Positions 1-8,119 are shown, counted from the first letter of the stretch. The stretch: DNA of 28,164 nucleotides from an uncultured Geobacteraceae bacterium (GCA_937958075.1 CALFFB010000020.1:1-28164), one strand, 5' to 3'. The notes: generated by a model not told the origin, from the sequence alone. Translations and numbers: made by a program.

Positions 1-16
1 GGGAAACCGCGCCTGG

Positions 17-664
17 CTACAGGCGGATGTGAATCTGCCGGGCCAGGGAGTCGTCGATGGCAAACTGGGAGTGGCCGACGTTGAAAATGAAGCTGGGAAA
101 GGTCTGGGCCAGGGTGATCTTGCTGCCCGGAAGGACCCCCATGCTCATGAGTTTCTGCATCTTTTTGTCGTCACCGGCAGCAAGGTAGGCGATTTCACCG
201 GAGGCACCGGCTTTCAGTTCGGTCATAGGCACAATGCCCGGAGCGCCCTGCTGGCGGGCCTGTTCGCAACACTCCCCCGGCGGGATGGGGTTGCCGTGGG
301 GGCAGGTGTCGGGATGATTGAGCAGGGTGCAGAGCTTGGTATCGACGCCGCGCCGCAACAGATGCTCAAAAGCGCAGGCCTGCTCGTTGCCCTCCGTCCC
401 CTGGATGCCGAGAACGTCCATCATCAGCCTTTCGGCCAAACGATGCCGGCGAACCGCCATGCGCGCCTCCTCCTGCCCTTCCCGGCGCAGATAGACCCGC
501 TTGTCGCGCAGTTCGACATAGGCGCGCTGCACCAGATCCTTGAGAGCGGCTGCCGAGGCGTCGATCTCAAGGTCGGACAGCAGGCAACCGGCCTGCTCCC
601 CCTCAACCGTCATCACCCATAGAGATTCGAGTATTTCTTCCGCTTTTTCCGATAAAGGTTCCAT
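17..664 (-). CDS. ideR: DtxR/IdeR-type metal-dependent repressor fused to a C-terminal FeoA domain
   Basis: A 215-residue protein. The N-terminal ~60 residues look like a winged helix. The middle matches the DtxR metal-binding and dimerisation domain: an RHRLAERL stretch, a conserved C-x-x-EH region, and HPDTCPHGNPIP. The last ~75 residues are a FeoA/SH3-like domain (MTELKAGASGEI, then MSMGVLPGSKI). DtxR/IdeR proteins bind DNA when loaded with Fe(II) or Mn(II). The start at 664 was chosen because AAAGGA lies 8 nt upstream and the longer reading frame adds 44 residues without a recognisable domain. It is the last gene of a fur–feoB–small protein–ideR unit, so it probably senses cytoplasmic iron and feeds back on uptake. 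Family call is firm; the IdeR name follows the Geobacter gene order and is an inference. Confidence 0.87.
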   Translation of the reverse strand: MEPLSEKAEEILESLWVMTVEGEQAGCLLSDLEIDASAAALKDLVQRAYVELRDKRVYLRREGQEEARMAVRRHRLAERLMMDVLGIQGTEGNEQACAFEHLLRRGVDTKLCTLLNHPDTCPHGNPIPPGECCEQARQQGAPGIVPMTELKAGASGEIAYLAAGDDKKMQKLMSMGVLPGSKITLAQTFPSFIFNVGHSQFAIDDSLARQIHIRL

Positions 665-699
665 ATCGTGTCCTTTTGCTGTGCCTACAGCCTTAAGGG

Positions 700-882
700 C
701 TATTGCTTGCCGGCCTGTTTTTCCAGCAACCGGCGCAAAAACTTGCCCGGCAGCGGATTCGGGTAACCGCACCAGGGGCAATGCAGCTTGCGACATCCGC
801 CGAAACAGCTGCCGCAGGATTTCCGTTCGGGATCAACCTGATAGGGCGGCGGAATGTCGCGCTGGCAGAAACCGCATTTCAT
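700..882 (-). CDS. Small zinc-ribbon-like protein coupled to feoB
   Basis: A 60-residue protein with many cysteines: CGFC near the N-terminus, then CGSCFGGC, then CPWCGYPNP. This resembles a small zinc ribbon or metal-binding knuckle, with a basic C-terminal tail (RRLLEKQAGKQ). There is no membrane segment or signal peptide. The start ATG overlaps the feoB stop in ATGA, so translation is very likely coupled. It is not the usual FeoC winged helix, nor the FeoB-associated Cys-rich membrane peptide, because it has no hydrophobic helix. Its function is unknown; the position suggests a soluble accessory or metallochaperone of the Feo system. I am confident it is a real gene and unsure of its role. 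Confidence 0.72.
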   Translation of the reverse strand: MKCGFCQRDIPPPYQVDPERKSCGSCFGGCRKLHCPWCGYPNPLPGKFLRRLLEKQAGKQ

Positions 883-2837
883 AACAGAAACCCGGTCAGG
901 TTGAGGAATGTATTCAGTGTCCAGCCGGCGGCAAAGGCTACCAGCGTCACGAACAGAAAGATGATCAGGGCGATTTTCACCCCGCGTTCCTTGAGCATCA
1001 CCAGAAACTGGGCGACACAGGGCACAAACAGGGTCAGGGTCAGGGCGGCCACGGTTAACTGCGCGGTCGTCAGGGCGCCGGCCATCTGCAGATCATAGAG
1101 ACCGGCTGCGCCGAAATCCCGCCGGAAAAAACCGAAGACAAATGCCGTTGTCGCCCCCGTTGGCAGACCGATGGCGTGCACCACCGGGGCCAGAGCCGCG
1201 ACCACCAGATCCAGAGCCTGGGTCATCTTCCCCGCCCACAGCACCACCGAAGCGATGACAAACAAAGGCAGGATCTCGAAAAAATAACTCTTCATCCGGG
1301 TCAGGGTCTTGATCGCCACGTTGGCAAGCTGCGGCGGCCTTAAGGGGGGAACCTCCATGTAGAAGACGGGTTTTTCACCGGGCATCAGCCGGTCAGCCAG
1401 CACCCCGACCACCATGAACACTACCACCAGGCAGAGAATCCAGGTCATCAAGGCCAGGGGCTGCACCGCAAGCAGACCGAGGATCACGCCCAGCTGGGCA
1501 CTGCAGGGGATGACCATGGCCAGCAGCAGGGTGGAAATAATCCGCTCCCGTCGCGTTTCGAGGGTGCGGGTCACCAGGGTCGCCATGGTATCGCAGCCGA
1601 ACCCCAGAACCATGGGGATCACCGCCCGGCCGGACAGGCCGATGAGCTTGAACACCCGGTCGATGAGCAGGGCCAGACGCGGCAGGTAGCCACTGTCCTC
1701 AAGGATGGAGAACACCAGAAAAAAGGAACCGACGATGGGCAGCACCAGGGCGACAGCATAACGGATACCCAGGGTCCAGATACCGTATTCACCGGCGACC
1801 AGCTCAAACAACCAGTTCGCGGTCAGGTACTTCTGAGCGGCATCGACAACAACAGGGTTGATGTGCTCCTCGAACAGCATCCCCTCAAGGAAGTCCACCA
1901 GGGTACCGGCACCGAACACACCGACAAACTGAAAGAGGCCGAAATAGATCACCAGCAACAGAATGGGCACACCGGTCAGGGGGCGTACCATCCACCGTGA
2001 CAGTTTCTGCCCGAAACTTTCCGCATCCTGACGTTCCTGGGTGACAACACCATCCAGGAGCTGTCGACAGATGCGCCGGCGCTCCATACCGATCTGCAGA
2101 TGCAGATCAGCCCGGCGGCGGAAACTGATCAGCCGCACCTGATCGAAAATCTCCTCGCTGGCCGCTGCGGCCTCCCCCTTTGTGACCAGCTCGCGGATGT
2201 CCTCGTCGCCCTGAATCAGCAACATGGCCACCGCCCGCCGGCTTAACCGGTAATCCCCCTTGAGGAGAGGCACGACAGCATTCAGGTCACGCTCGAGGTC
2301 CTCCTGATAGACAAAGGTTTTGTGGGGGCAGAAGCGATAGGCGTCGATGGCGGAATACAGCTCGTCAAGGCCGATCCTGCGTTTCATCACCGCGCCGATG
2401 ACGGGTATGCCGAGCTGCTTCTGCAAGCGTTCTAAATCCAGCTTGAGCCCCAGACGCTGTGCCTCATCGAGGATATTGACCACCAGAATGACCGGCAGCC
2501 CGGCCTCGATAAGCTGCATGGTCATGGGCAGCATCCGCTCGATATTACGGGCATCGATGACATGGACCACGGCATGGGGGTGATGGGTCAGGAGAATGGT
2601 TCGGGCGACACGTTCCTCATCGGTGATGGGCATCAGGGAATACATGCCGGGGGTATCGAGAATCTGATATTTCCGGCCGGCAATGGTGCTGGTCCCCGAC
2701 GACACCTCGACGGAGGTGCCGGGGTAATTGGAAACCGTGGAATAGGCTCCGGTCAAGACATTGAAGAGAACACTTTTACCGACATTGGGGTGCCCGACCA
2801 GAATAATCTGCGGGTGCTCGGTGTGCATTTCTGACAT
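879..2837 (-). CDS. feoB: Ferrous iron transporter FeoB (GTPase–permease)
   Basis: A 652-residue inner-membrane Fe(II) uptake protein. The N-terminal G domain has G1 GHPNVGKS (15–22), the switch I region NYPGT (to 41), G3 DTPG (61–64) and G4 NILD (121–124). A helical linker follows, then two gate-like membrane halves with about eight or more hydrophobic segments and the cysteine motifs PCSAQLGV and FVPCVAQF. It is shorter than the E. coli protein (773 aa). The first gate reads GFGCDTMA, with Asp at 416, where classical FeoB has GFGCNVPA, so it belongs to a divergent branch. It sits 64 nt after fur and overlaps the small Cys-rich gene by 4 nt. Start 2837 has only a weak ribosome site; Met4 at 2828 is an alternative. 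Confidence 0.95.
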   Translation of the reverse strand: MSEMHTEHPQIILVGHPNVGKSVLFNVLTGAYSTVSNYPGTSVEVSSGTSTIAGRKYQILDTPGMYSLMPITDEERVARTILLTHHPHAVVHVIDARNIERMLPMTMQLIEAGLPVILVVNILDEAQRLGLKLDLERLQKQLGIPVIGAVMKRRIGLDELYSAIDAYRFCPHKTFVYQEDLERDLNAVVPLLKGDYRLSRRAVAMLLIQGDEDIRELVTKGEAAAASEEIFDQVRLISFRRRADLHLQIGMERRRICRQLLDGVVTQERQDAESFGQKLSRWMVRPLTGVPILLLVIYFGLFQFVGVFGAGTLVDFLEGMLFEEHINPVVVDAAQKYLTANWLFELVAGEYGIWTLGIRYAVALVLPIVGSFFLVFSILEDSGYLPRLALLIDRVFKLIGLSGRAVIPMVLGFGCDTMATLVTRTLETRRERIISTLLLAMVIPCSAQLGVILGLLAVQPLALMTWILCLVVVFMVVGVLADRLMPGEKPVFYMEVPPLRPPQLANVAIKTLTRMKSYFFEILPLFVIASVVLWAGKMTQALDLVVAALAPVVHAIGLPTGATTAFVFGFFRRDFGAAGLYDLQMAGALTTAQLTVAALTLTLFVPCVAQFLVMLKERGVKIALIIFLFVTLVAFAAGWTLNTFLNLTGFLL

Positions 2838-2901
2838 GGCTGGCAGTTATCTTTCCCTTGAAAATAAACTCACAAGACGGGCGCTAGACGATGGGCTCCG
2901 C

Positions 2902-3324
2902 TTAAACACACTTGGCACAGCGACCGTACAGTTCGTGGCGGTGGCTTTCGACGGTAAAGTTATAACGCGCGGCGATCTCATGCTGCAGGTGCTCGATACG
3001 AGGTTCGACAAACTCAATGATCGAGCCGCAGTGGGTACAGACCAGATGGTCGTGGTGGTGATCGCTGTGCACAGGCTCGAAACGGGTTTGGCCGTCACCG
3101 AAATTGAGCTCGGCGGCGATTCCGCATTCGGCGAAGAGCTTCAGGGTGCGGTGCACCGTGGCGTAACCGATGCGGGGATGATCCTTACGCAGCGACAGGT
3201 ACAACTCTTCTGTTGAATAGTGGGATGAGGAGTTGAGAAATGCATCCAGAATAATCAGGCGCTGGCTGGTACTCTTCAGCCCTTTTTTGCGCAGATACTG
3301 GTTGAAAACCGTGACGCGATCCAT
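2902..3324 (-). CDS. fur: Fur-family ferric uptake regulator
   Basis: A 140-residue Fur-type repressor. The N-terminal winged helix covers about residues 1–80, with the recognition-helix region RIGYATVHRTLKLF. A His-rich metal site HHHDH is at 89–93, and two structural zinc CxxC pairs are at C96/C99 and C136/C139. Length and motif order are typical of Fur. GGGAG lies 7 nt before the ATG. It is the first gene of the feo unit and is probably co-transcribed with feoB (64-nt gap). A weak Fur-box-like dyad lies just upstream of the gene, which suggests autoregulation. Zur or PerR are alternatives that sequence alone cannot fully exclude, but the feoB linkage favours an iron-sensing Fur. Confidence 0.92.
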   Translation of the reverse strand: MDRVTVFNQYLRKKGLKSTSQRLIILDAFLNSSSHYSTEELYLSLRKDHPRIGYATVHRTLKLFAECGIAAELNFGDGQTRFEPVHSDHHHDHLVCTHCGSIIEFVEPRIEHLQHEIAARYNFTVESHRHELYGRCAKCV

Positions 3325-3339
3325 GGCAGACTCCCGGAG

Positions 3340-3357
3340 TGATGAAATTGACTATCA
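3340..3357. promoter_or_regulatory. Candidate Fur-box-like operator upstream of fur
   Basis: The sequence TGATGAAATTGACTATCA has inverted TGAT/ATCA ends and an AT-rich centre, 16 nt before the fur start. Fur boxes are AT-rich 19-bp dyads of the TGATAAT-type. The match is partial, so this is a low-confidence call supported mainly by its position. Confidence 0.3.
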
Positions 3358-3514
3358 AAAACTAAGGGAAGTCGTTAGAAATATCAACCGAAATCTTCAG
3401 CTCACCTCATTCCCGCACAGACGAAAAATCCGGAGCCTTTTTCAGTTGCAATCATCACAGAACCCCGACAAAAACATTCAGGGATAACGGCCCGATTGGC
3501 CAATTGCCATTCGT

Positions 3515-4291
3515 TTAACCGTAGGGGGTGGGAAGAACCTGATAAAAGAAGGTCGCCAGACGGGTAAACTGATCAAAAAACAACAGGACACCAGCCATCA
3601 TCAGGAACAGACCGGTTATTATCTCAAAGGTGCGGATATGTTTTTTGAAACGATCAAAAAAGTTCAGAAAGGAATGAAACAGCAAACCCGACAGCAGCAG
3701 GGGAAGCCCCAGCCCGGCCGAGTAGAAAGACAGGAGCACCACCCCCTGCCGGGCACCGCCGCTGCTACCGGCGGCAATGGCCAGGATAGCTCCGAGAATA
3801 GGCCCGATGCAGGGCGTCCAGCCGGCAGCAAAGGCGATTCCGATGAAAAAAGTGCCGACAACGCCTGCCGGTCGGCTGCGGAAATGCATGCGCTTTTCCG
3901 ACAACAGGGCGGTAAAGCGGAACAGACCGCTCAGGTGCACGCCGAACAGAAAGATAACCGCCCCGCCGATTTTCTGGATAACTCCCAGGCTTTCCCGCAG
4001 CATCATCTGCATGGAGACCGATGCCAGTCCGGCCATGGCACCGAGGGCAATAAAGACGATGGAAAACCCGGCTATAAAAATCAGGCTGTGCAGCAACACC
4101 CTGGCCCTGACCCCGGCTGCGGGATGATCCTGCTTCAGATCCCCGAAGGAGAGGCCGGTAATATAGGTCAGGTAGGAAGGGACCAGGGGCAGTACGCAGG
4201 GGGAAATAAAAGAGAGTACCCCGGCGGTAAAGGCAACCCAGATGGTGATGTCGGTTCCGATATCCACAATTTCAATCCATGACAAGGCCAA
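3515..4291 (-). CDS. ccdA: CcdA/DsbD-type transmembrane thiol–disulfide transporter
   Basis: An integral membrane protein of up to 258 residues with six hydrophobic segments. The paired conserved cysteines are both in PC motifs: ISPCVLP (C32) and WTPCIGP (C161). CcdA proteins pass reducing equivalents from cytoplasmic thioredoxin across the membrane to periplasmic thioredoxin-like proteins, often for cytochrome c maturation. The gene lies 79 nt downstream of a WCPPC lipoprotein thioredoxin on the same strand, its likely partner. The start is uncertain: no in-frame ATG precedes the first helix. The listed start is a TTG at 4291; a GTG at 4267 is an alternative, and neither has a strong ribosome site. 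Confidence 0.88.
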   Translation of the reverse strand: MALSWIEIVDIGTDITIWVAFTAGVLSFISPCVLPLVPSYLTYITGLSFGDLKQDHPAAGVRARVLLHSLIFIAGFSIVFIALGAMAGLASVSMQMMLRESLGVIQKIGGAVIFLFGVHLSGLFRFTALLSEKRMHFRSRPAGVVGTFFIGIAFAAGWTPCIGPILGAILAIAAGSSGGARQGVVLLSFYSAGLGLPLLLSGLLFHSFLNFFDRFKKHIRTFEIITGLFLMMAGVLLFFDQFTRLATFFYQVLPTPYG

Positions 4292-4370
4292 ACAAAAGAA
4301 GAGGTGTTCAGCTTATTTTCAAGCAGGGGTTCAGGGCTCCTGGAGAAGGGTCCTTGCCGATCAGACCCCG

Positions 4371-4898
4371 TCAGTTGTTCAGATAGGAGGTAATCATCCG
4401 ATATGTCGGATTGGCCATCCAGTCACGTCCGCCGATAATCTTTTCGACGACAACCCCGTTGCGGTCGATGACGAAGGACTCCGGGTAGCGGAACACACCA
4501 TACTGACCCTGAGCGACAGCCTTCGGGTCGAGGACAATAGGAAAGCTGAAAGAGTTCGTCATCAGATACTGACTGACGACCTGGTGGCCGTTTTCTTCGA
4601 CATTGACCGCCAGCACCACCAGACCATCGTCCTTGTGGCGCTCGTAAAGCTTCTCCATGGTGGGCTTTTCCTCGCGACAGGGCGGACACCAGGTCGCCCA
4701 GAAGTTAATCAGCACCACCTGCCCCTGATAATCGGAAAGACTGACCTGCTGCCCCTCCATATTCATGAGGGTAAAATCCGGGGCCGGATCGCCAACCAGA
4801 GCCGGCTTCCGGGTCGTCGAAGAACCCTCGCAACCCAGCAGGAGCAACGTTACCACCAGCACCCACCACAATCGTCCCACAAGGAAAATCCTCTTCAT
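4371..4898 (-). CDS. TlpA/ResA-like thioredoxin lipoprotein
   Basis: A 175-residue protein with a lipoprotein signal: a basic start (MKRIF), a hydrophobic core and a lipobox LLGC with Cys23. The AhpC/TSA-like thioredoxin domain begins at GDPAPDF. The active site WATWCPPC (C71/C74) is typical of TlpA/ResA reductants, and YPESFVID supplies the cis-proline-equivalent region. It is expected to be anchored outside the cytoplasm and to reduce disulfides such as apocytochrome c CXXCH cysteines, receiving electrons from the CcdA encoded just downstream. That fits a cytochrome-rich metal reducer, although the substrate is not shown by the sequence. The gene starts a two-gene minus-strand unit divergent from the AEC operon. 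Confidence 0.9.
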   Translation of the reverse strand: MKRIFLVGRLWWVLVVTLLLLGCEGSSTTRKPALVGDPAPDFTLMNMEGQQVSLSDYQGQVVLINFWATWCPPCREEKPTMEKLYERHKDDGLVVLAVNVEENGHQVVSQYLMTNSFSFPIVLDPKAVAQGQYGVFRYPESFVIDRNGVVVEKIIGGRDWMANPTYRMITSYLNN

Positions 4899-5110
4899 AA
4901 AAATCTGTGCCTTTCATGGTCGCTGAATTCGCAGACGAAAGATACCGCAGGGGACTATAGACAAAGACGAATACTCGGGCAAGGCCTCACATGCCTGTCC
5001 TCTGGAAAACGTGATTCTGCACAGTCCCGCACCGTAGTTTAAAGCGCCGGCAGACAATGGACAGACGCTATCCTCTTGGGCTATTGTGCTGCTGCCCCCG
5101 TGGAGGACTC

Positions 5111-6058
5111 ATGCAACCCTTTATCGCCACCCTTGTCATCGTCATGCCGGTGTTCCTGGTCATCGCCCTGGGCACCCTCCTGTATCGCCTGCGGCTGATG
5201 GACGACACCTTTCTGCGCCAGACCAACAAGCTGGTCTATGTCGTCTTTCTGCCCCTGCTGCTCTTTCATCGTATCGGCCAGGCCGACTTTGACAGCTTTT
5301 TCAACGCGCCCCTGGTCGTCGGCTCGTCCCTGATCATCGCCCTGACCTTCTGCCTCTCCTATGGTTACGCCGGCCTGCGCGGCTACAGCGGTCCCGTCAA
5401 GGGGAGCTTCAGCCAGGGGGCCTTCCGGGGCAACCTGGCCTATGTCGGACTGGCCATCTGCATGAACAGCTACGGCGAGCAGGGGCTCACCAGTGCCGGC
5501 ATGCTGATGGGTTTTCTCGTACCGGTACTCAATTTCTTCGCGATTCTGGCGCTGCTGCTGCCGCAACAGCAACAGGCCCGCAGCGACAGCCCCAACTGGT
5601 TCAAACAGCTGGCCTTCAATCCCCTGATTATCGCCTCCTTCCTCGGTCTGTTGTGGAGCTTTTTTGAGCTCCCCCTGCCGGTTATCGTTGACCGCGCCCT
5701 GGTGATCTCCACCGGGCTCTCCCTGCCCCTGGCCCTGCTTGCCATCGGCGGCGCTTTTTCCCTCAGTCAGCTCAAAGGTGATCTGAAGATTGCCGGCCTG
5801 GCAACGGCGGTCAAACTGATCCTGCTGCCGATTCTTGCCGCCGCGGTGCTCATTCCCCTGGGGGTGCGTGGTCAGGATCTGGGGATCGGCATCCTCATGG
5901 CGGGCACGCCGGCGGCAACGGCAACCTACATCATGGCCCACCAGATGAAGGGCGACGCCGAACTGGCCGGTTCCATCGTCATGCTGTCGACCCTGCTGTC
6001 AGCGGTCAGCTACACCATCATTCTTCTGATCTTCAAAGGAACCGGTCTGCTGTCATGA
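5111..6058 (+). CDS. AEC (auxin efflux carrier) family transporter
   Basis: A 315-residue integral membrane protein with about ten hydrophobic segments in two halves. It has the AEC-type N-terminal segment (VFLVIALGTLLYR … LRQTNKLVYVVFLPLLLFHRI) and a C-terminal segment with GILMAGTPAATATYIMAHQ. Bacterial AEC proteins are permeases for small organic acids such as malate, or for amino-acid-like solutes; the substrate here is unknown. The start at 5111 was chosen over 5057 because GGAGG lies 4 nt upstream and the extra 18 residues (Cys-rich, with no membrane segment) look non-coding. The stop overlaps the next gene by 4 nt, and it is the first of a four-gene operon. Confidence 0.87.
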   Translation: MQPFIATLVIVMPVFLVIALGTLLYRLRLMDDTFLRQTNKLVYVVFLPLLLFHRIGQADFDSFFNAPLVVGSSLIIALTFCLSYGYAGLRGYSGPVKGSFSQGAFRGNLAYVGLAICMNSYGEQGLTSAGMLMGFLVPVLNFFAILALLLPQQQQARSDSPNWFKQLAFNPLIIASFLGLLWSFFELPLPVIVDRALVISTGLSLPLALLAIGGAFSLSQLKGDLKIAGLATAVKLILLPILAAAVLIPLGVRGQDLGIGILMAGTPAATATYIMAHQMKGDAELAGSIVMLSTLLSAVSYTIILLIFKGTGLLS

Positions 6059-6672
6059 CGATCTACAGTCCGACGGCAGACGTCCGCAACCAGTTTGAGC
6101 CTCTGCTCATCGGCGAAAATTTCGTCATCATACCACCGGATCTTAGGGGCGGACACCATCGCCGTAAACCGATCAGGATGGCACGGGGCGCCTTCGGCTC
6201 GGGCGCTCACGAAACCACCCGCAGCTGCCTTGAACTCCTTGAAAAGCTACCGATCCCAAAGCCGCCAAAAATCCTTGATCTGGGCAGCGGCACCGGCATC
6301 CTCACCATTGCCGCCCTCAAGTTGTTTGGTGGTCATGCCTGGTGTGTCGACATCGAAGAAGCCGCTGTTGTCAGCGCTCGTCACAATTGCGACCTGAATC
6401 AGACAGAAAACGTCAACCACCTCTGCGGCACCCTTGACAGCTGCCCGGAAGCCGACTTCGACCTGATCCTCGCCAATATTTACGGCGACATCCTTCTTGA
6501 TGTGGCCGAGGACCTGGTCAGCCGCGCCAGACCCGGCGCCACCCTGCTGCTTTCCGGTATCCTGTGGGAATACAACTTTGATGTCCGCAAACGCTACCAG
6601 CAGCTTGGCTGCGATGTCATCCGCAACCGCCTGCTGGAAGAATTCAGTACGGTCTTGCTATGCAGAAAATAA
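6055..6672 (+). CDS. Short PrmA-like SAM-dependent methyltransferase
   Basis: A 205-residue class I methyltransferase of the PrmA (ribosomal protein L11 methyltransferase) family. It has AFGSGAHETT at 46–55, corresponding to the PrmA FGTGTHETT motif. SAM motif I is LDLGSGTG (74–81), the acidic ribose-binding residue is in CVDIEEA (about 97–103), and the catalytic-region motif is NIYGDILL (141–148) where PrmA has a NILAxxL-type sequence. PrmA is normally about 290–300 residues with an N-terminal L11-recognition domain; that domain is absent, so the substrate may not be L11. It overlaps the AEC gene by 4 nt (ATGA) and the ABC ATPase gene by 13 nt, so all are translated from one message. Confidence 0.85.
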   Translation: MTIYSPTADVRNQFEPLLIGENFVIIPPDLRGGHHRRKPIRMARGAFGSGAHETTRSCLELLEKLPIPKPPKILDLGSGTGILTIAALKLFGGHAWCVDIEEAAVVSARHNCDLNQTENVNHLCGTLDSCPEADFDLILANIYGDILLDVAEDLVSRARPGATLLLSGILWEYNFDVRKRYQQLGCDVIRNRLLEEFSTVLLCRK

Positions 6673-7331
6673 CAACAGACGATGACAAATCCGCTATCGG
6701 GATCGAAAATCTGTCCCTGAGCCGGGGAGGCAGTACTCTCTTCTCCGACCTGACCCTGGCCCTTGCTCCCGGAGAAAAAGCGGTTGTCAAGGCTCCTTCC
6801 GGCTTCGGCAAATCCACCCTGCTGCGCTGTCTTCTCGGCTTTGTGCCTGTCGCTTCCGGCAGCGTGCGGATTTTCGGTACCGAGCTGACCGCGCGCTCCG
6901 CCTGGCCTCTGCGCTGCCGTATGGCCTATGTCGATCAGGAGCCTGATCTGGGTGATGAAACGGTCGAAGCGGTCCTGAAACGCCCTTTCAGTTACAAAAA
7001 CAATCAGCACCTGCAACCGGACCCTGAGCGGACAACAAAGCTGATGGAACAGCTTCACCTGCCGAAAAACCTCCTCGGTAAGCAGGTTTCGGCCCTGTCC
7101 GGAGGAGAACGCCAGCGCATTACTCTGATTGCGGCCCTGCTCCTGAAGCGGGAGATTCTTCTGCTCGATGAGCCGACCTCGGCTCTCGATCGCGATGCCG
7201 CCGAGGCAGTCGTCGCCCTGCTCAACGGCATGCCGAAGCTGACGGTTCTGGCCATCTCCCACGATTCTTTTCTGTCCACCAGCTTTGACCGTGTCATTGA
7301 TCTGCCCGAGCACTGCCGGAGGACAGCATGA
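6660..7331 (+). CDS. fetA: ABC transporter ATP-binding protein, FetA (YbbL)-like
   Basis: A 223-residue ABC ATPase. Walker A is APSGFGKST (45–53), with Ala in place of the usual first Gly. The Q-loop Gln is at 93, the signature is LSGGERQR (from 146), Walker B is ILLLDE (166–171), the D-loop is SALD, and the H-switch is in ISHD. Length and pairing with an UPF0014-type permease match FetA/YbbL, half of an exporter linked to iron homeostasis and peroxide resistance in E. coli. The stop overlaps fetB in ATGA. The FetA name rests on the permease partner. The start at 6660 lies inside the methyltransferase gene with no good ribosome site, which is consistent with coupling. Confidence 0.86.
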   Translation: MQKITTDDDKSAIGIENLSLSRGGSTLFSDLTLALAPGEKAVVKAPSGFGKSTLLRCLLGFVPVASGSVRIFGTELTARSAWPLRCRMAYVDQEPDLGDETVEAVLKRPFSYKNNQHLQPDPERTTKLMEQLHLPKNLLGKQVSALSGGERQRITLIAALLLKREILLLDEPTSALDRDAAEAVVALLNGMPKLTVLAISHDSFLSTSFDRVIDLPEHCRRTA

Positions 7332-8119
7332 CCAGCATCGACATCAGCTTTGGAAACCTCGCCCTGGCCTATCTGATGCTCATCGCCCCCTTGTCCATCA
7401 TGCTCTGGCTGCGCCTGCCCATGATCAGCGAAACCCTGATCGCGGTGCTGCGCATGACGGTCCAGCTGCTGTTCGTCGGTTTCTACCTGCAGGTCATCTT
7501 CGATCTGGACAGTCTGCCGCTCACCGCCCTGTGGCTGCTGGTGATGCTGGTGGTGGCCGACCTGTCCATTGTTCGCGGTTGCGGGTTGCGGATGCGCCGG
7601 GTAGCCCTTGGGGTGTTTGCATCGCTGCTGGTCGGCACCCTGATCCCCCTGCTGTTTTTCATCTTCCTTATCTTTCAGGACAGTGCCGCCCTGGGAGCCC
7701 AGTATGTCATCCCCATCAGCGGCATGATTCTGGGCAACTGCCTGCGGGCTGATATTATCGGCATCCAGAGTTTCTACGAGGGACTGCGCCAGCGGGAGAA
7801 AGCCTACCTCCTGGCCCTGGCCCAGGGGGCGACCCTGCACGAAGCGCTGCTCCCCTTTGTGCGCAAGGCGTTCCGGGCGTCCATGGCACCCACCGTCGCC
7901 GCCATGGCCACCATCGGCCTGGTCGCCCTGCCGGGGATGATGACCGGCGTCATCCTCGGTGGTGGCGACCCCATGACCGCCATCAAGTATCAGATCGCTA
8001 TCATGATCGCTATTTTTGCCGGCACCGCCCTGACGGTCATTCTGGCCGTGCGGCTGACGGCCATCGGCAATATCGGCGCGGAAGGGTTGTTAAGAAAGGA
8101 AATTTTTACTGCGGACTGA
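7328..8119 (+). CDS. fetB: ABC transporter permease, FetB (YbbM, UPF0014) family
   Basis: A 263-residue membrane protein with about seven hydrophobic segments. It has the family hallmark ALPGMMTGVILGGGDPMTAI (residues ~200–220) followed by KYQI, plus a C-terminal segment with LTVILAVRLT and the conserved ISGMILGNCL. UPF0014/FetB forms the membrane part of an ABC exporter with FetA. In E. coli the pair lowers cytosolic iron and improves oxidative stress resistance. Given the feo/fur module 5 kb away, iron export is plausible here, but the sequence does not prove the substrate. It is the last gene of the AEC–methyltransferase–fetAB unit and converges on pilR with a 31-bp gap. No clear intrinsic terminator is visible there. 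Confidence 0.88.
   Translation: MTSIDISFGNLALAYLMLIAPLSIMLWLRLPMISETLIAVLRMTVQLLFVGFYLQVIFDLDSLPLTALWLLVMLVVADLSIVRGCGLRMRRVALGVFASLLVGTLIPLLFFIFLIFQDSAALGAQYVIPISGMILGNCLRADIIGIQSFYEGLRQREKAYLLALAQGATLHEALLPFVRKAFRASMAPTVAAMATIGLVALPGMMTGVILGGGDPMTAIKYQIAIMIAIFAGTALTVILAVRLTAIGNIGAEGLLRKEIFTAD

Noticed and set aside
3422..3446. AAAAATCCGGAGCCTTTTT as an intrinsic terminator between ccdA and fur
   Set aside because: The dyad has too little GC-rich stem; the flanking A and T runs account for most of the symmetry.
5081..5941. Long minus-strand frame opposite the AEC carrier gene
   Set aside because: Low-complexity Gln/Gly/Asp-rich product with no domain, wholly antisense to a clear membrane-protein gene in a tight operon.
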